This document shows positions 23,477 through 34,201 of a DNA stretch of 64,000 bases, piece by piece. The stretch lies in assembly GCA_009693255.1 (NCBI GenBank), contig SHXQ01000001.1:98511-162510 (forward strand), given 5' to 3'. The notes under the pieces are model-generated. The model was given only the letters and a program-made list of their open reading frames with translations, made no database searches and was not told the DNA's origin. Each line of letters begins with the position of its first letter. Position 1 is the stretch's first letter. Position numbers and translations under genes: made by a program. This stretch comes from Methylotenera sp. (GTDB lineage Bacteria > Pseudomonadota > Gammaproteobacteria > Burkholderiales > Methylophilaceae).

Positions 23477-24577
23477 ATGATGCAAATATCCCCCATAAAA
23501 TTTGAGAAATTTCAGGTGGTTGACGATGCTGATTGTCAGCGCCGTATTGTTGCCGCCAAGCAAAAATTAGGCGCACGCTTGGTCATTCTCGGCCACCATT
23601 ATCAAAACGAAAGCGTTTACCGCCACGCGGATTACACCGGGGATTCGCTTAAACTGTCCCGGCATTGTGAGACTTTAGATGCGGAATTTATCGTATTTTT
23701 AGGCGTACATTTTATGGCCGAAGTGGCCGATATTTTAAGCCGCCCAGACCAAATAGCCATTTTGCCCGACCTAGCTGCAGGCTGTTCTATGGCAGATATG
23801 GCTAATTTGGCCAAAGTAGAGCGTAGCTATCGTGAGCTCAATAAAGTACTCAATTTTGACGCGCAAATTACGCCCGTCACTTACATTAACTCGGCGGCCG
23901 ATTTAAAAGCATTTTGCGGCGAGCATGGTGGCATAGTCTGTACCAGTACCAATGCGCCAAATATTTTGGAATGGAGCTTTAAGCAACGCGAAAAAGTATT
24001 GTTTTTTCCTGACCAAAATCTAGGGCGCTGGTCTGGTCATAAAATGGGCATCCCGCTAGAACAAATGCCGATTTGGGACCCTGATCAGCCGATGGGTGGC
24101 TTAACCGAAGCGCAAATTAAAAACGCAAAAATATTATTGTGGAAAGGTCATTGCGCAGTACATCAAATGTTCCGTCTGCAAAATATCACTAAATTTCGTG
24201 CTGAACACCCTGACGGCAGAGTGATTGCTCATCCAGAAGCGCCTTATGAGGTGTGTTTGAATTCTGATTACGTGGGCTCAACTGAATATATTCTGAAAAC
24301 AGTCACTGATGCCCCTGCACACACTAAATGGCTAGTGGGCACCGAACTTAATTTGGTCAATCGCTTAGCCGAGCAAATGAAACCACAAGGCAAGTTGGTG
24401 CAGTTTATGAGCCATGTGGTGTGTGAGTGTTCCACCATGGCCAGAATAGATTCACAACATTTGGTTTGGGTGTTAGAAAACTTAGTGGCAGGCCGTGTGG
24501 TCAATCAAATTAAGGTGCCAGCACACGAAGCCAGGCTTGCCAAACTTACTTTAGAGCGCATGTTGGCGGCTTCCTAA
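23477..24577 (+). CDS. nadA: quinolinate synthase
   Basis: LVILGHHYQNESVYRHADYTGDSLKLSR; conserved Cys residues. Confidence 0.97.
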   Translation: MMQISPIKFEKFQVVDDADCQRRIVAAKQKLGARLVILGHHYQNESVYRHADYTGDSLKLSRHCETLDAEFIVFLGVHFMAEVADILSRPDQIAILPDLAAGCSMADMANLAKVERSYRELNKVLNFDAQITPVTYINSAADLKAFCGEHGGIVCTSTNAPNILEWSFKQREKVLFFPDQNLGRWSGHKMGIPLEQMPIWDPDQPMGGLTEAQIKNAKILLWKGHCAVHQMFRLQNITKFRAEHPDGRVIAHPEAPYEVCLNSDYVGSTEYILKTVTDAPAHTKWLVGTELNLVNRLAEQMKPQGKLVQFMSHVVCECSTMARIDSQHLVWVLENLVAGRVVNQIKVPAHEARLAKLTLERMLAAS

Positions 24578-24604
24578 ATCACACGATCATCTCAATGTAT
24601 TCTG

Positions 24605-24658
24605 TAGGAGCTGTCTGTGACCGCGAAGTTATGCTATCGCAGTCACAGACAGCTCCTA
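24605..24658. repeat. REP-like hairpin downstream of nadA
   Basis: TAGGAGCTGTCTGTGAC (24605-24621) / GTCACAGACAGCTCCTA (24642-24658) perfect 17-nt arms, stem extends inward with one mismatch. Confidence 0.9.
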
Positions 24659-24685
24659 TAACTGTATTTTCTGAAAGACCTCAAT

Positions 24686-25102
24686 ATGATTTGTCCATTG
24701 TGAATTCCAAGTCCTTATGAAATTTTATGGCAAGATGATTTTTGTCGCATCGTACTATTAAATGAGGTGGATTATCCTGCTTATTGCCGTGTAGAGTTAC
24801 TTGCGCACGTGCGGGAAATGACCGATTTGCCGCCAGCTCAACGTGCAAGACTCGTGGAAATTGTGTTTGCCGTTGAAGCGGCGTTAAGGGAAATCTTTAA
24901 GCCAGATAAAATAAATTTAGCCAGCTTAGGCAATAAAACACCGCATGTGCATTGGCATGTTATCCCACGATTTGAAAAGGATAAACATTTTCCTAATTCG
25001 CATTGGGAAGGGGTGATGCGTGATGGCACTGCGAGTTTGCTAGACGACAGCAGCAAGAAAATGCTGGCCGCAATGCTAGTGTATATTTTAACGGCTAACT
25101 AA
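24686..25102 (+). pseudogene. HIT family protein with in-frame TGA at codon 6
   Basis: MICPL*IPSPYEILWQDDFCRIVLLNEVDYPAYCRVEL...PHVHWHVIPRF; TGA at 24701-24703; the rest of the HIT ORF is open and retains the HxHxH motif. Confidence 0.72.
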
Positions 25103-25409
25103 CGACTAAACGATCCACTACTTTGTTGTTCATTAAATGGGATTCAATAATTTCATCAATGTCATCGTTATCGATGAAGGTATACCAAATTGCTTGCGGA
25201 TAAACGATCAGAAGTGGTCCCGCATCGCAGCGATCAAAACAGCCGGCCCGATTAATGCGTACCTTGCCTTGACCATTTAAGCCTAATTGTTTAACCCGAG
25301 ATTTCATATACTCAAACGCCGCTTCTGCGCCTTTATCCATGCAGCAGGCGGCAGCATTGTCGCGTTGGTTTAAGCAGAAAAAAACATGGTGTTGATAATA
25401 ATTAGTCAT
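25095..25409 (-). CDS. (2Fe-2S) ferredoxin, thioredoxin-like
   Basis: HVFFCLNQRD...CCMDKGA...VRINRAGCFDRCDAGPLLIVYPQAIWY. Confidence 0.9.
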   Translation of the reverse strand: MTNYYQHHVFFCLNQRDNAAACCMDKGAEAAFEYMKSRVKQLGLNGQGKVRINRAGCFDRCDAGPLLIVYPQAIWYTFIDNDDIDEIIESHLMNNKVVDRLVVS

Positions 25410-25507
25410 GGGTATTGGCCGTTAGTCGTCAGTTGTGTATGGTCTACTGCAAAATTAAAATAGCGAGCCGATGCTAGCACGCCAGTGATGGTGAGCGCTA
25501 ATAAAAA

Positions 25508-26509
25508 TCACTCTGCAGCCAGGCTGTCTTCTTTTGTGAAAGTCCAAGTCCGCGTAATACTTAAAATGTCGATCTCGCTGTGCACATCATCTGGAAATCT
25601 AGCGTAAGGCGCGCCCAGTTCTAGAATATGCCTAGCCGCCGCATCTAACACTTTATGTCCTGAACTACGGTTGAGTTCAATCGCCTCTATACTACCATCG
25701 GCGTTAATGGATACGGTCATTTGTAATCGACCATACATTTTCAGATTTTTAGCCGCTTCAGGATAATTGAGGTTGCCCACCCTTTCTACCTTTTGCCGCC
25801 AAGCTTCTACATACAAGGCATATTTATATTCTTTGGTTCGTGCACCAATAAACTTACGTTTAGGCCGTTTTTGATATTCATCTTGCTGCTTAGAAATGAG
25901 CGCCTCTAGCCTATCCATTTCGAGTGCTGTTGCACTTAAATCACGCATATTGAGTATTTTGTTAGGGGCTTGTTGGTTGCCGGCATCAGCTTCTTTAGCG
26001 ATGGCCTTTTGTACGGTCTGAGACTCTACTGCATGCGTAGACTTGAGTTGTGTCATCAGTTCTTGCGCTTGTTTTTCCAGTGTGGCGACATGTTTTTGTT
26101 CTTTTGTTTCTTCGGCGATTTGCTGGGCGGCTTTTCTGCCAGACTGAACTTGCGCCATTGGCTTAATAGTAAGCGTTACATTTTGTTGCTTAATGACAGG
26201 CAACGCAGATTTAATTTTTCTATTTTGCTCGGTATTGCCACCACGATCCAAATTAGCCTGCGCTAACACTTCGGTTTTATCTGGCATGGTCTTTGTTTTA
26301 GCATTGACCAGCATCACTTCTAGGACGGGTAAACGGTTGGTGAACTTTCTGAGTGCGGGTTCAAAATGAATGCTTAATAATGCCGCATGGACTAAAATTG
26401 ACAGCCAAATGGCTATCGTCATGACGCGGATGGTTTTTAATTTTGTGGGGAGCGCGGTAAATGCGCTAGACCTAGCCTGAGAGAGAATATTTTTTGGTTT
26501 TTTAACCAA
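25508..26509 (-). CDS. TonB family energy transducer
   Basis: N-terminal TM; C-terminal YPEAAKNLKMYGRLQMTVSINADGSIEAIELNRSSGHKVLDAAARHILELGAPYARFP. Confidence 0.88.
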   Translation of the reverse strand: MVKKPKNILSQARSSAFTALPTKLKTIRVMTIAIWLSILVHAALLSIHFEPALRKFTNRLPVLEVMLVNAKTKTMPDKTEVLAQANLDRGGNTEQNRKIKSALPVIKQQNVTLTIKPMAQVQSGRKAAQQIAEETKEQKHVATLEKQAQELMTQLKSTHAVESQTVQKAIAKEADAGNQQAPNKILNMRDLSATALEMDRLEALISKQQDEYQKRPKRKFIGARTKEYKYALYVEAWRQKVERVGNLNYPEAAKNLKMYGRLQMTVSINADGSIEAIELNRSSGHKVLDAAARHILELGAPYARFPDDVHSEIDILSITRTWTFTKEDSLAAE

Positions 26510-27902
26510 GACTTAACTCGGTTGAAAATTTGAGTGTTAAAGCATCAATAATTTTTTGATGCACGCCACCGAAGCCACCATTACTCATGGCCAACACAGA
26601 GTCACCTGATTTGGCGGCATCTGCAATTGCGGTCACCATGCTATTTAAGTCGTCATAGACGGCCGCTTTATGTTGAATGGGCATTAGCGCTTCAGTAGCG
26701 TCCCAGCCTAAATTTGCCCCATAACAAAACACTAAATCGGCTTCGACTAAACTTGCTGGTAAGGAATTTTTCATGACCCCTAGCTTCATGGTATTAGAGC
26801 GCGGTTCTAGTACCGCCAGTATGCGGGCATGAGCCACTTTGCTACGTAAGCCTGCCACCGTGGTAGTAATCGCGGTGGGGTGGTGGGCAAAGTCGTCATA
26901 GACGGTCACGCCATTCACCACACCGCGAATTTCCATGCGGCGTTTTACATTTTTGAATTGTGCTAAAGCGGCAATGGCTACTTCAACTGAAACGCCGACA
27001 TGCCGTGCTGCCGCAAGGCTAGCTAGGGCATTCATACGGTTATGTTCGCCAAGTAAATCCCAAGCCACATGACCTTGTAACTTACCGGCAATCAGCACAT
27101 CAAAACTGCCGTCAGCTTGCGGATTAGCGGCCTGCCAATCAGTATCTGAGCCAAATTTTTCAACGGGTGTCCAACAACCTTTATCAATCACGCGCTGCAG
27201 GCTGGCTTCCTTACTATTGCTTACCACCAAGCCATTTTCAGGTACGGTACGGACTAGGTGGTGGAACTGCTTTTCTATGGCGGCTAAATCGTCAAATATA
27301 TCTGCGTGGTCATACTCAAGGTTGTTCAGCACTGCGGTGCGTGGGTGATAATGTACAAATTTTGAACGCTTATCAAAAAACGCCGTATCGTATTCATCTG
27401 CTTCAATGACGAAAAAGGGGGAAATACTTTTTGCATCTTGGACCGGGGCTTGTGGTAATCGTGCAGAAACCTCAAAGTTCTGTGGCACGCCACCAATCAA
27501 GAAGCCTGGTGCCAAACCTGCGTATTCCAATATCCAAGCGAGCATTGAGCTGGTGGTGGTTTTGCCATGCGTCCCTGCTACCGCTAACACCCATTTGCCT
27601 TGCAACACATTTTCTGCCAGCCATTGTGGGCCAGAAATGTAGGGCAGGCCCCGATTTAAAATTTCTTCCATCAAGGGATTGCCACGAGAAACCACATTGC
27701 CGATGACGTAAATATCTGGATGTAGTGAAATTTGCGCTGGGTCAAACCCCTCGATAAGCTTAATACCTTGCGCCTCAAGTTGCGTACTCATCGGCGGGTA
27801 AACATTGGTGTCACAACCGGTGACTTGATGGCCAGCAGCCTTTGCCAGTGCGGCAATGCCGCCCATAAAAGTGCCACAAATGCCTAAAATATGAATGTGC
27901 AT
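26502..27902 (-). CDS. mpl: UDP-N-acetylmuramate:L-alanyl-gamma-D-glutamyl-meso-diaminopimelate ligase
   Basis: MHIHILGICGTFMGGIAALAKAAGHQVTGCD; AGTHGKTTTSSMLAW. Confidence 0.96.
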   Translation of the reverse strand: MHIHILGICGTFMGGIAALAKAAGHQVTGCDTNVYPPMSTQLEAQGIKLIEGFDPAQISLHPDIYVIGNVVSRGNPLMEEILNRGLPYISGPQWLAENVLQGKWVLAVAGTHGKTTTSSMLAWILEYAGLAPGFLIGGVPQNFEVSARLPQAPVQDAKSISPFFVIEADEYDTAFFDKRSKFVHYHPRTAVLNNLEYDHADIFDDLAAIEKQFHHLVRTVPENGLVVSNSKEASLQRVIDKGCWTPVEKFGSDTDWQAANPQADGSFDVLIAGKLQGHVAWDLLGEHNRMNALASLAAARHVGVSVEVAIAALAQFKNVKRRMEIRGVVNGVTVYDDFAHHPTAITTTVAGLRSKVAHARILAVLEPRSNTMKLGVMKNSLPASLVEADLVFCYGANLGWDATEALMPIQHKAAVYDDLNSMVTAIADAAKSGDSVLAMSNGGFGGVHQKIIDALTLKFSTELSLG

Positions 27903-27911
27903 AATCTTACC

Positions 27912-30900
27912 TTAGCTTAAATTTGGCGCTAACCAACGTTCTAAATACGCTTGAGTTAAGCCTCTGCGTTTTGCCGTATCCAACAACTGGTCTTCAGCGA
28001 TTTTATCCACACTAAAATATTTAGCTTCGGCATGGGAAAAATAAAAGCCGGACACGGCAGCACCTGGCGTCATGGCAAATGATTCGGTGAGATGCATATC
28101 GATGGTTTCGCATTGCAAGAGGTTAAACATATCAGGTTTTACCGTGTGGTCTGGGCAAGCGGGGTAGCCAGGCGCAGGCCTAATGCCTTGATATTGCTCT
28201 TTAATCAGTGCGGATTTTTCTAAATTCTCATTGGCGGCATAGCCCCAAAAATCTAGGCGGACGCGCTCATGCAGGTATTCAGCAAAGGCTTCGGCCAATC
28301 GATCTGCCAGTGCTTTTAGTAAAATACTGCTGTAATCGTCATGGGCATCTTCGAATTTTTTGACATATTTCTCTATGCCCAGTCCTGCAGTCACGGCGAA
28401 TAGGCCGATGTAATCTGGCGTGCTAGTCGCTTTGGGGGCAATGAAATCTGCCAAGCATTGGTTAGGGCGAGCGATGCCGTCTATGACAGGTTTTACCGTT
28501 TGTTGGCGCATGCCGTAATAGGTGAAAGCAATTTTACTGCGTGTTTCATCGGTGTAAATTTCAATATCATCGTCATTTACCATGTTAGCCGGCAGTAAGG
28601 CAAGCACGCCATTGGCAGTTAGCCAGCGACCGTCGATAATTTTTTTAAGCATGGCTTGTGCCTCGCTGAATAAATTACTGGCAGTTGCACCTACCACTTT
28701 ATCGCTCAAAATGGCCGGGTAGAAGCCGGCTAAATCCCAAGTTTGGAAGAATGGCGTCCAATCTATGTATTGCGCAATAATACTGAGATCAACATTTTTT
28801 ATTTCACGCCGACCAATAAATTTAGGCTTCAGCGGCGTGTTGATGCCAGTGAAAGATAGTTTGGCTTTGTTGGCACGCGCTTCTTTAATAGTCAACATAG
28901 GCGTGCCTTTTTTATTGGCATGTTGCGCGCGAGCTTTTTCGTAATCAGCGGCGATTTCATCAATGTAAGCATCACGCGTATCTATGGTGAGTAGCGATTG
29001 CATGACGGAAACTGAACGAGAAGCATCTGCCACATAAATAATAGGGCCGTCGTAATGCGGGGCAATTTTCACTGCGGTGTGCGCGCGCGAACAAGTGGCA
29101 CCACCAATTAAAAGAGGCATTTTCACGGCTCTAAAATACGGGTCACGCTGCATTTCTTTGGCGATATGGGTCATTTCTTCTAGTGACGGTGTAATCAAAC
29201 CTGACAAGCCAATAATGTCAGCATTCTCAGCTTTAGCCATCGCTAAAATCTCGGCCGCCGGCACCATGACGCCCATATTGACTATTTCAAAGTTATTGCA
29301 CTGCAACACCACGGAGACGATATTTTTACCAATGTCATGCACATCGCCCTTAACCGTGGCGATCACCATTTTTCCTTTAGGTTTAGCTTTGAACCCCGTA
29401 CGTTTTTCATCAGCCGCTTTTTCAGCTTCAATAAACGGAATCAAATGTGCCACGGCTTGCTTCATGACCCGCGCTGACTTTACCACTTGCGGTAAAAACA
29501 TTTTACCTTGCCCAAACAAGTCGCCAACGATATTCATGCCATCCATCAACGGGCCCTCTATGACATGAATGGGTCTGCCGCCACTTTTTTCGACCGCCGC
29601 CCGCGCTTGTTCGGTGTCTTCCACAATAAAGTCAGTAATACCATGCACCATGGCGTGGCTTAAGCGCTTCTCTACTGGGGTAGGGGCATCAGCCGTGCCG
29701 CGCCATTCTAGGGTAGCAGCTTCTTTTTTCCCTCCTGCGACTAGGCTGCCGGCAATTTCAATCATGCGCTCGGTAGCCGCCAATGGATTATTCGTATCGA
29801 TGATACGGTTTAATACCACATTCTCAACGCACTCTCTTAGCTCTGGTGTTAACTCGTCATAAACGCCCATCATGCCCGCATTGACAATGCCCATGGTCAT
29901 GCCCGCTTTAATCGCGTGGTATAAAAATACCGTGTGTATGGCTTCACGCGCAGGGTCATTGCCTCTAAAGCTGAAACTTACATTTGAAACGCCACCTGAA
30001 ATTTTGGCATGCGGTAGATGTTGCTTAATCCAACGGGTAGCTTCAATAAAGTCCACCGCGTAGTTGTTGTGTTCTTCAATGCCGGTGGCAATGGCAAAAA
30101 TATTGGGGTCAAAAATAATGTCTTCAGCAGGAAAGTTGATGCCGACTAATAAATCATAAGCCCGCTGGCAAATCTCAGTTTTACGGGCAAATGTATCTGC
30201 TTGGCCTTTTTCATCAAACGCCATGACAATGACCGCAGCGCCGTAACGGCGACACAGTTTGGCTTGGCGTAAAAATTCGACTTCACCTTCTTTCATGGAG
30301 ATTGAGTTAACAATCGCTTTGCCTTGCACACATTTCAAACCGGCCTCAATGACAGACCACTTGCTGGAGTCGATCATAATTGGCACACGGGCAATATCAG
30401 GTTCAGAGGCAATTAAATTCAAAAAATGCGTCATGGCTTTAACGGCATCTAGCATGCCTTCATCCATGTTAATGTCGATTACTTGCGCGCCGTTTTCTAC
30501 TTGCTGACGGGCGACAGTTAAAGCTTCATCGTATTGTTCGTTAATAATCATGCGCGCAAATGCTTTACTGCCGGTGACATTGGTGCGCTCACCGACGTTG
30601 ACAAACAAGGCGCTTTCATCAATGATAAATGGCTCTAAACCTGACAGCTTGAGTGTTTGTGGCATTACAGGCGGTGTGCGTGGCGCTATATCTCTAATTT
30701 CATTGTAGATGGCGTTGATATGGGCCGGTGTCGTACCGCAACAACCACCAGCGATATTCAAAAAGCCGCTGGTCGCAAATTCTTTGACTAGGCTTGAGGT
30801 CACGTCTGGCGTTTCATCAAAGCCGGTATCCGACATTGGGTTAGGCAAGCCGGCATTGGGGTAAATGCAGACAAAAGTATCGGCTATTTTTGAAAGCTCT

Positions 30901-31712
30901 TCCACATAAGGTCGCATCAGCGTGGCGCCTAATGCACAATTTAAGCCTATGGTCAGTGGTTTTGCATGACGTACGGAATGCCAAAATGCTGTCACTGTTT
31001 GACCAGATAAAATGCGGCCAGAGGCGTCGGTGACGGTGCCTGAAATCATGATGGGCAAGCGTAAGCCTGATTCTTCAAAGAAGGTATCAATGGCAAATAA
31101 TGCTGCTTTGCAGTTCAGCGTATCAAAAATGGTTTCCACCATTAAAATATCTGCCCCGCCTTCAACCAGCGCGCACGCTTGTTCTAAGTAGGCGGTGACT
31201 AATTGGTCAAAGTTGACATTACGCGCAGCGGGGTCATTCACATCAGGCGAAATGCTGGCCGTTTTAGGCGTAGGGCCTAAGGTCCCCGCCACGAAGCGCG
31301 GCTTATCTGCGGTGCTATACTTTTCGCATGAGGCCTTAGCCAGTTTGGCGGCTTGCACGTTCATTTCATACACCAAATGCGCCATGTGGTAATCATCTTG
31401 CGCCACCGTGGTTGCACCAAAGGTGTTGGTTTCAATAATATCTGCACCAGCGGCGAGATATTTCTCATGAATTTCTTGAATGATATGCGGCTGCGTTAAG
31501 GTCAGTAGCTCGTTGTTTCCTTTGACGAATAGCTCGCGCTGACCTGCGGGTGCGGCAAAGTCGGCGAAACGGTCACTGCGATAATCTGCCTCAGTCAGCT
31601 TGTATTGCTGAATCATAGTACCCATAGCGCCATCTAAAATAAGGATGCGTTTAGCAAGTAAATCCCTAAGGATTGTTTCGGTGGCAGCGGGATTTTTTTG
31701 GTACATGATCAA
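27912..31712 (-). CDS. metH: cobalamin-dependent methionine synthase
   Basis: 1266 aa; [11 protein letters not shown]; cobalamin motif GDVHDIGKN; activation domain [12 protein letters not shown]. Confidence 0.98.
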   Translation of the reverse strand: MIMYQKNPAATETILRDLLAKRILILDGAMGTMIQQYKLTEADYRSDRFADFAAPAGQRELFVKGNNELLTLTQPHIIQEIHEKYLAAGADIIETNTFGATTVAQDDYHMAHLVYEMNVQAAKLAKASCEKYSTADKPRFVAGTLGPTPKTASISPDVNDPAARNVNFDQLVTAYLEQACALVEGGADILMVETIFDTLNCKAALFAIDTFFEESGLRLPIMISGTVTDASGRILSGQTVTAFWHSVRHAKPLTIGLNCALGATLMRPYVEELSKIADTFVCIYPNAGLPNPMSDTGFDETPDVTSSLVKEFATSGFLNIAGGCCGTTPAHINAIYNEIRDIAPRTPPVMPQTLKLSGLEPFIIDESALFVNVGERTNVTGSKAFARMIINEQYDEALTVARQQVENGAQVIDINMDEGMLDAVKAMTHFLNLIASEPDIARVPIMIDSSKWSVIEAGLKCVQGKAIVNSISMKEGEVEFLRQAKLCRRYGAAVIVMAFDEKGQADTFARKTEICQRAYDLLVGINFPAEDIIFDPNIFAIATGIEEHNNYAVDFIEATRWIKQHLPHAKISGGVSNVSFSFRGNDPAREAIHTVFLYHAIKAGMTMGIVNAGMMGVYDELTPELRECVENVVLNRIIDTNNPLAATERMIEIAGSLVAGGKKEAATLEWRGTADAPTPVEKRLSHAMVHGITDFIVEDTEQARAAVEKSGGRPIHVIEGPLMDGMNIVGDLFGQGKMFLPQVVKSARVMKQAVAHLIPFIEAEKAADEKRTGFKAKPKGKMVIATVKGDVHDIGKNIVSVVLQCNNFEIVNMGVMVPAAEILAMAKAENADIIGLSGLITPSLEEMTHIAKEMQRDPYFRAVKMPLLIGGATCSRAHTAVKIAPHYDGPIIYVADASRSVSVMQSLLTIDTRDAYIDEIAADYEKARAQHANKKGTPMLTIKEARANKAKLSFTGINTPLKPKFIGRREIKNVDLSIIAQYIDWTPFFQTWDLAGFYPAILSDKVVGATASNLFSEAQAMLKKIIDGRWLTANGVLALLPANMVNDDDIEIYTDETRSKIAFTYYGMRQQTVKPVIDGIARPNQCLADFIAPKATSTPDYIGLFAVTAGLGIEKYVKKFEDAHDDYSSILLKALADRLAEAFAEYLHERVRLDFWGYAANENLEKSALIKEQYQGIRPAPGYPACPDHTVKPDMFNLLQCETIDMHLTESFAMTPGAAVSGFYFSHAEAKYFSVDKIAEDQLLDTAKRRGLTQAYLERWLAPNLS

Positions 31713-31782
31713 GTTTTTTGTGCGTATGAGTAGATGGCGAATTATAACATTGGCTTAGTAGTATTACCTGCGATAGTGTTTG

Positions 31783-32555
31783 TTAGTTATATATCGTGTC
31801 GGTGATACTGAAGGCTTCCACAATATGGGTCGGCTGAATGTTAGTTTCTTCTGTTAAATCACAAATGGTGCGCGCCACTTTTAAGATGCGGTGGTAAGCC
31901 CTGGCGGACAGATTCAGTCGAGATATCGCCGTTTTTAATAGCGTTAACCCAGCTTCGGCCGCCTCGCAATAGCTCTCAATTTCTTTAGTGCCAAGCAAAT
32001 GATTAGACTTACCTTATATCAACTTATTGAACGTCTGTTTTTCTAGAAAGGCGACCGGCTGGTTTGTCCCACTTAGGCAGCATTTGGTTGATTATGTAGA
32101 TTGCAGAAGTGGTTCGCTCACCATGACACGTTACATCAAAATTAGGATGCTCTAAAGCTGACATTCAAACCGCATAATTCTAAATTTAGATCTGTGACAT
32201 AACTTAACACGGTTTTTTACGGATTACCAATGATGAAGTACAGGGCGATTATTAAGTTGGCAGTAAGTAATTTTTAAAGAAAACTGGCTTCCGAGTACAT
32301 TTGTATACACAACCAGATTTCATCGCGTTTAAGATGTGTTGCTGTGTGTTTAAGTCGTACTTAAAATAGCCTCTAACCATCAGAAATTCGCTGCCACTTA
32401 ACGGCAGGCTGAATCGACCTACGTCAAATTAACGCTTAAATAATAGTACGCACTATAGTGAAGCTAGGTAGACCATTGGCAAGGTGCACCTCAACCACTA
32501 CTTCTGGTGCATCCATGCCGCTTAATGCGCGGCTGTGAAGTACGGCTAAACTCAT
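31783..32555 (-). pseudogene. comM: comM (YifB-family Mg-chelatase-like competence ATPase), internally deleted remnant
   Basis: Translated N-terminus MSLAVLHSRALSGMDAPEVVVEVHLANGLPSFTIV (32555-32451) and C-terminus LGTKEIESYCEAAEAGLTLLKTAISRLNLSARAYHRILKVARTICDLTEETNI (31998-31783); ATPase core missing. Confidence 0.9.
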
Positions 32556-32569
32556 TGAGGGCTATGGGT

Positions 32570-32806
32570 TTACTTAATTTGAGCACTTAATTCGCTTAGT
32601 TTTTGTTCTAGCGTCGCCAGCTTTTCACGCGTGGTGCGTAGCACTTCGGTCTGCACATCAAATTCTTCACGCGTCACAAGCTCCATTTTGGTGAATGCGC
32701 CCTTTAATAGTGCATGCATATTCTTTTCAGCATCACCCAAGGGGGAATCTCTGACTACCTCTTTGATTTTATTGGATATTTCATTAAGCTTGTCTGTGCT
32801 AAACAT
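32570..32806 (-). CDS. ubiK: accessory factor UbiK family protein
   Basis: 78 aa coiled coil, VTREEFDVQTEVLRTTREKLATLEQKLSEL. Confidence 0.9.
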   Translation of the reverse strand: MFSTDKLNEISNKIKEVVRDSPLGDAEKNMHALLKGAFTKMELVTREEFDVQTEVLRTTREKLATLEQKLSELSAQIK

Positions 32807-32914
32807 AGCGTCTCCTTAAGTTTAGTGCTTAGTTTATCAGGTTTTTGCACATAAAGATAAAACTCAAGATCATTCAACATTTACCTATCTTACTGATTGT
32901 AAAAGAAATATTTG

Positions 32915-32931
32915 TTGGCATGCAGCTTGCT
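32915..32931 (+). promoter_or_regulatory. sigma54-type (-24/-12) promoter
   Basis: TTGGCATGCAGCTTGCT; GG-N10-GC spacing, 57 nt upstream of the torF ATG. Confidence 0.75.
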
Positions 32932-32987
32932 TACATAATTACCAGTATAGTCTTTTGTTTATTTTAAATTATTCACTAGGGAGAAGT

Positions 32988-33809
32988 ATGATGCGTCAAT
33001 CTTTATTAACACTTGCGGTTTTAAGCGCACTATCGGTACCAACCGTAGTATTTGCTGAAGAAGCAGCAGCACCAGCAGCAGCACCAGCAGCAGCACCAGC
33101 AGCAGCACCAGCCCCGGCTTATACTATTAGCTACAACGTAGGTTTATATAGCCAATACATATTCCGAGGTTTAACGCAAACATCAGAAAAACCAGCGATT
33201 CAAGGTGGCGTGGATTATGCGCATGCCAGTGGTTTTTATGCAGGGGCTTGGGCATCTAACATCAGTTGGCTAGAAGATATGCCAGCATATGACAACTCTA
33301 GCTTAGAGTTAGATTTATATGGTGGCTATGCTAATACTATTGGTGCTACAGGTCTTGGCTACAACGTAGGTGTATTGCAATATATCTATCCGGGCAATAA
33401 AAATTCTGGCATTAAAGCGGCAGAGACAACAGAAGTTTATGGCTCACTTAGCTATAAATGGTTACAAGCTAAAATGTCAGTAGTAGCTTCTAACGGAGCA
33501 TTTACTAGCGCTAAAGCTGATGGCACTTACTATGCCGAGGTAAATGCCAATTACCCGATTGGTGAAACAGGTGTAACCGTCAACGCTCACGTTGGTCGCC
33601 AAGAATTTACAGGCCATACAGGGGCGACTAATAATGACATTTACTCCTATACCGATTGGAAACTTGGTGCCACCAAGGCATTTAGTAATGGTGTGAATGT
33701 GGGTGGCTATTACACAGATACGAATGGTAAAGATGCTGGTTACGCCGCGTATACAGGCGGCAACATTGCAGACAGCACCTTCACTGCGTTCGTACAAAAA
33801 ACGTTCTAA
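32988..33809 (+). CDS. TorF family putative porin
   Basis: Signal peptide; YTISYNVGLYSQYIFRGLTQTSEKPAIQGGVDYAHASGFYAGAWASNISW; C-terminal F; RBS GGGAGAAG. Confidence 0.9.
   Translation: MMRQSLLTLAVLSALSVPTVVFAEEAAAPAAAPAAAPAAAPAPAYTISYNVGLYSQYIFRGLTQTSEKPAIQGGVDYAHASGFYAGAWASNISWLEDMPAYDNSSLELDLYGGYANTIGATGLGYNVGVLQYIYPGNKNSGIKAAETTEVYGSLSYKWLQAKMSVVASNGAFTSAKADGTYYAEVNANYPIGETGVTVNAHVGRQEFTGHTGATNNDIYSYTDWKLGATKAFSNGVNVGGYYTDTNGKDAGYAAYTGGNIADSTFTAFVQKTF
33063..33110 (+). repeat. four perfect tandem copies of a 12-nt unit GCAGCAGCACCA inside the porin ORF
   Basis: Read directly at 33063-33074, -33086, -33098, -33110; encodes (AAAP)4. Confidence 0.97.
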
Positions 33810-33843
33810 TTTAATTTTGGCAGGCTAAGGCCTGCCTCACTAG

Positions 33844-34191
<348 letters not shown>

Positions 34192-34201
34192 GGGGATGAT
34201 A

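Noticed and set aside
24701-24735. bSECIS element after the HIT TGA
   Set aside because: No convincing stem-loop visible in the ~35 nt after the stop; kept only as a check in the HIT finding.
29077-29568. 163-aa plus-strand ORF antisense to metH
   Set aside because: Shadow ORF of a strongly conserved coding gene, with no recognisable domain and no plausible RBS; same reasoning for the other ORFs antisense to metH.
31713-31782. Cobalamin or SAM riboswitch upstream of metH
   Set aside because: The upstream gap is only ~70 nt and shows no B12-box-like or SAM-box-like core.
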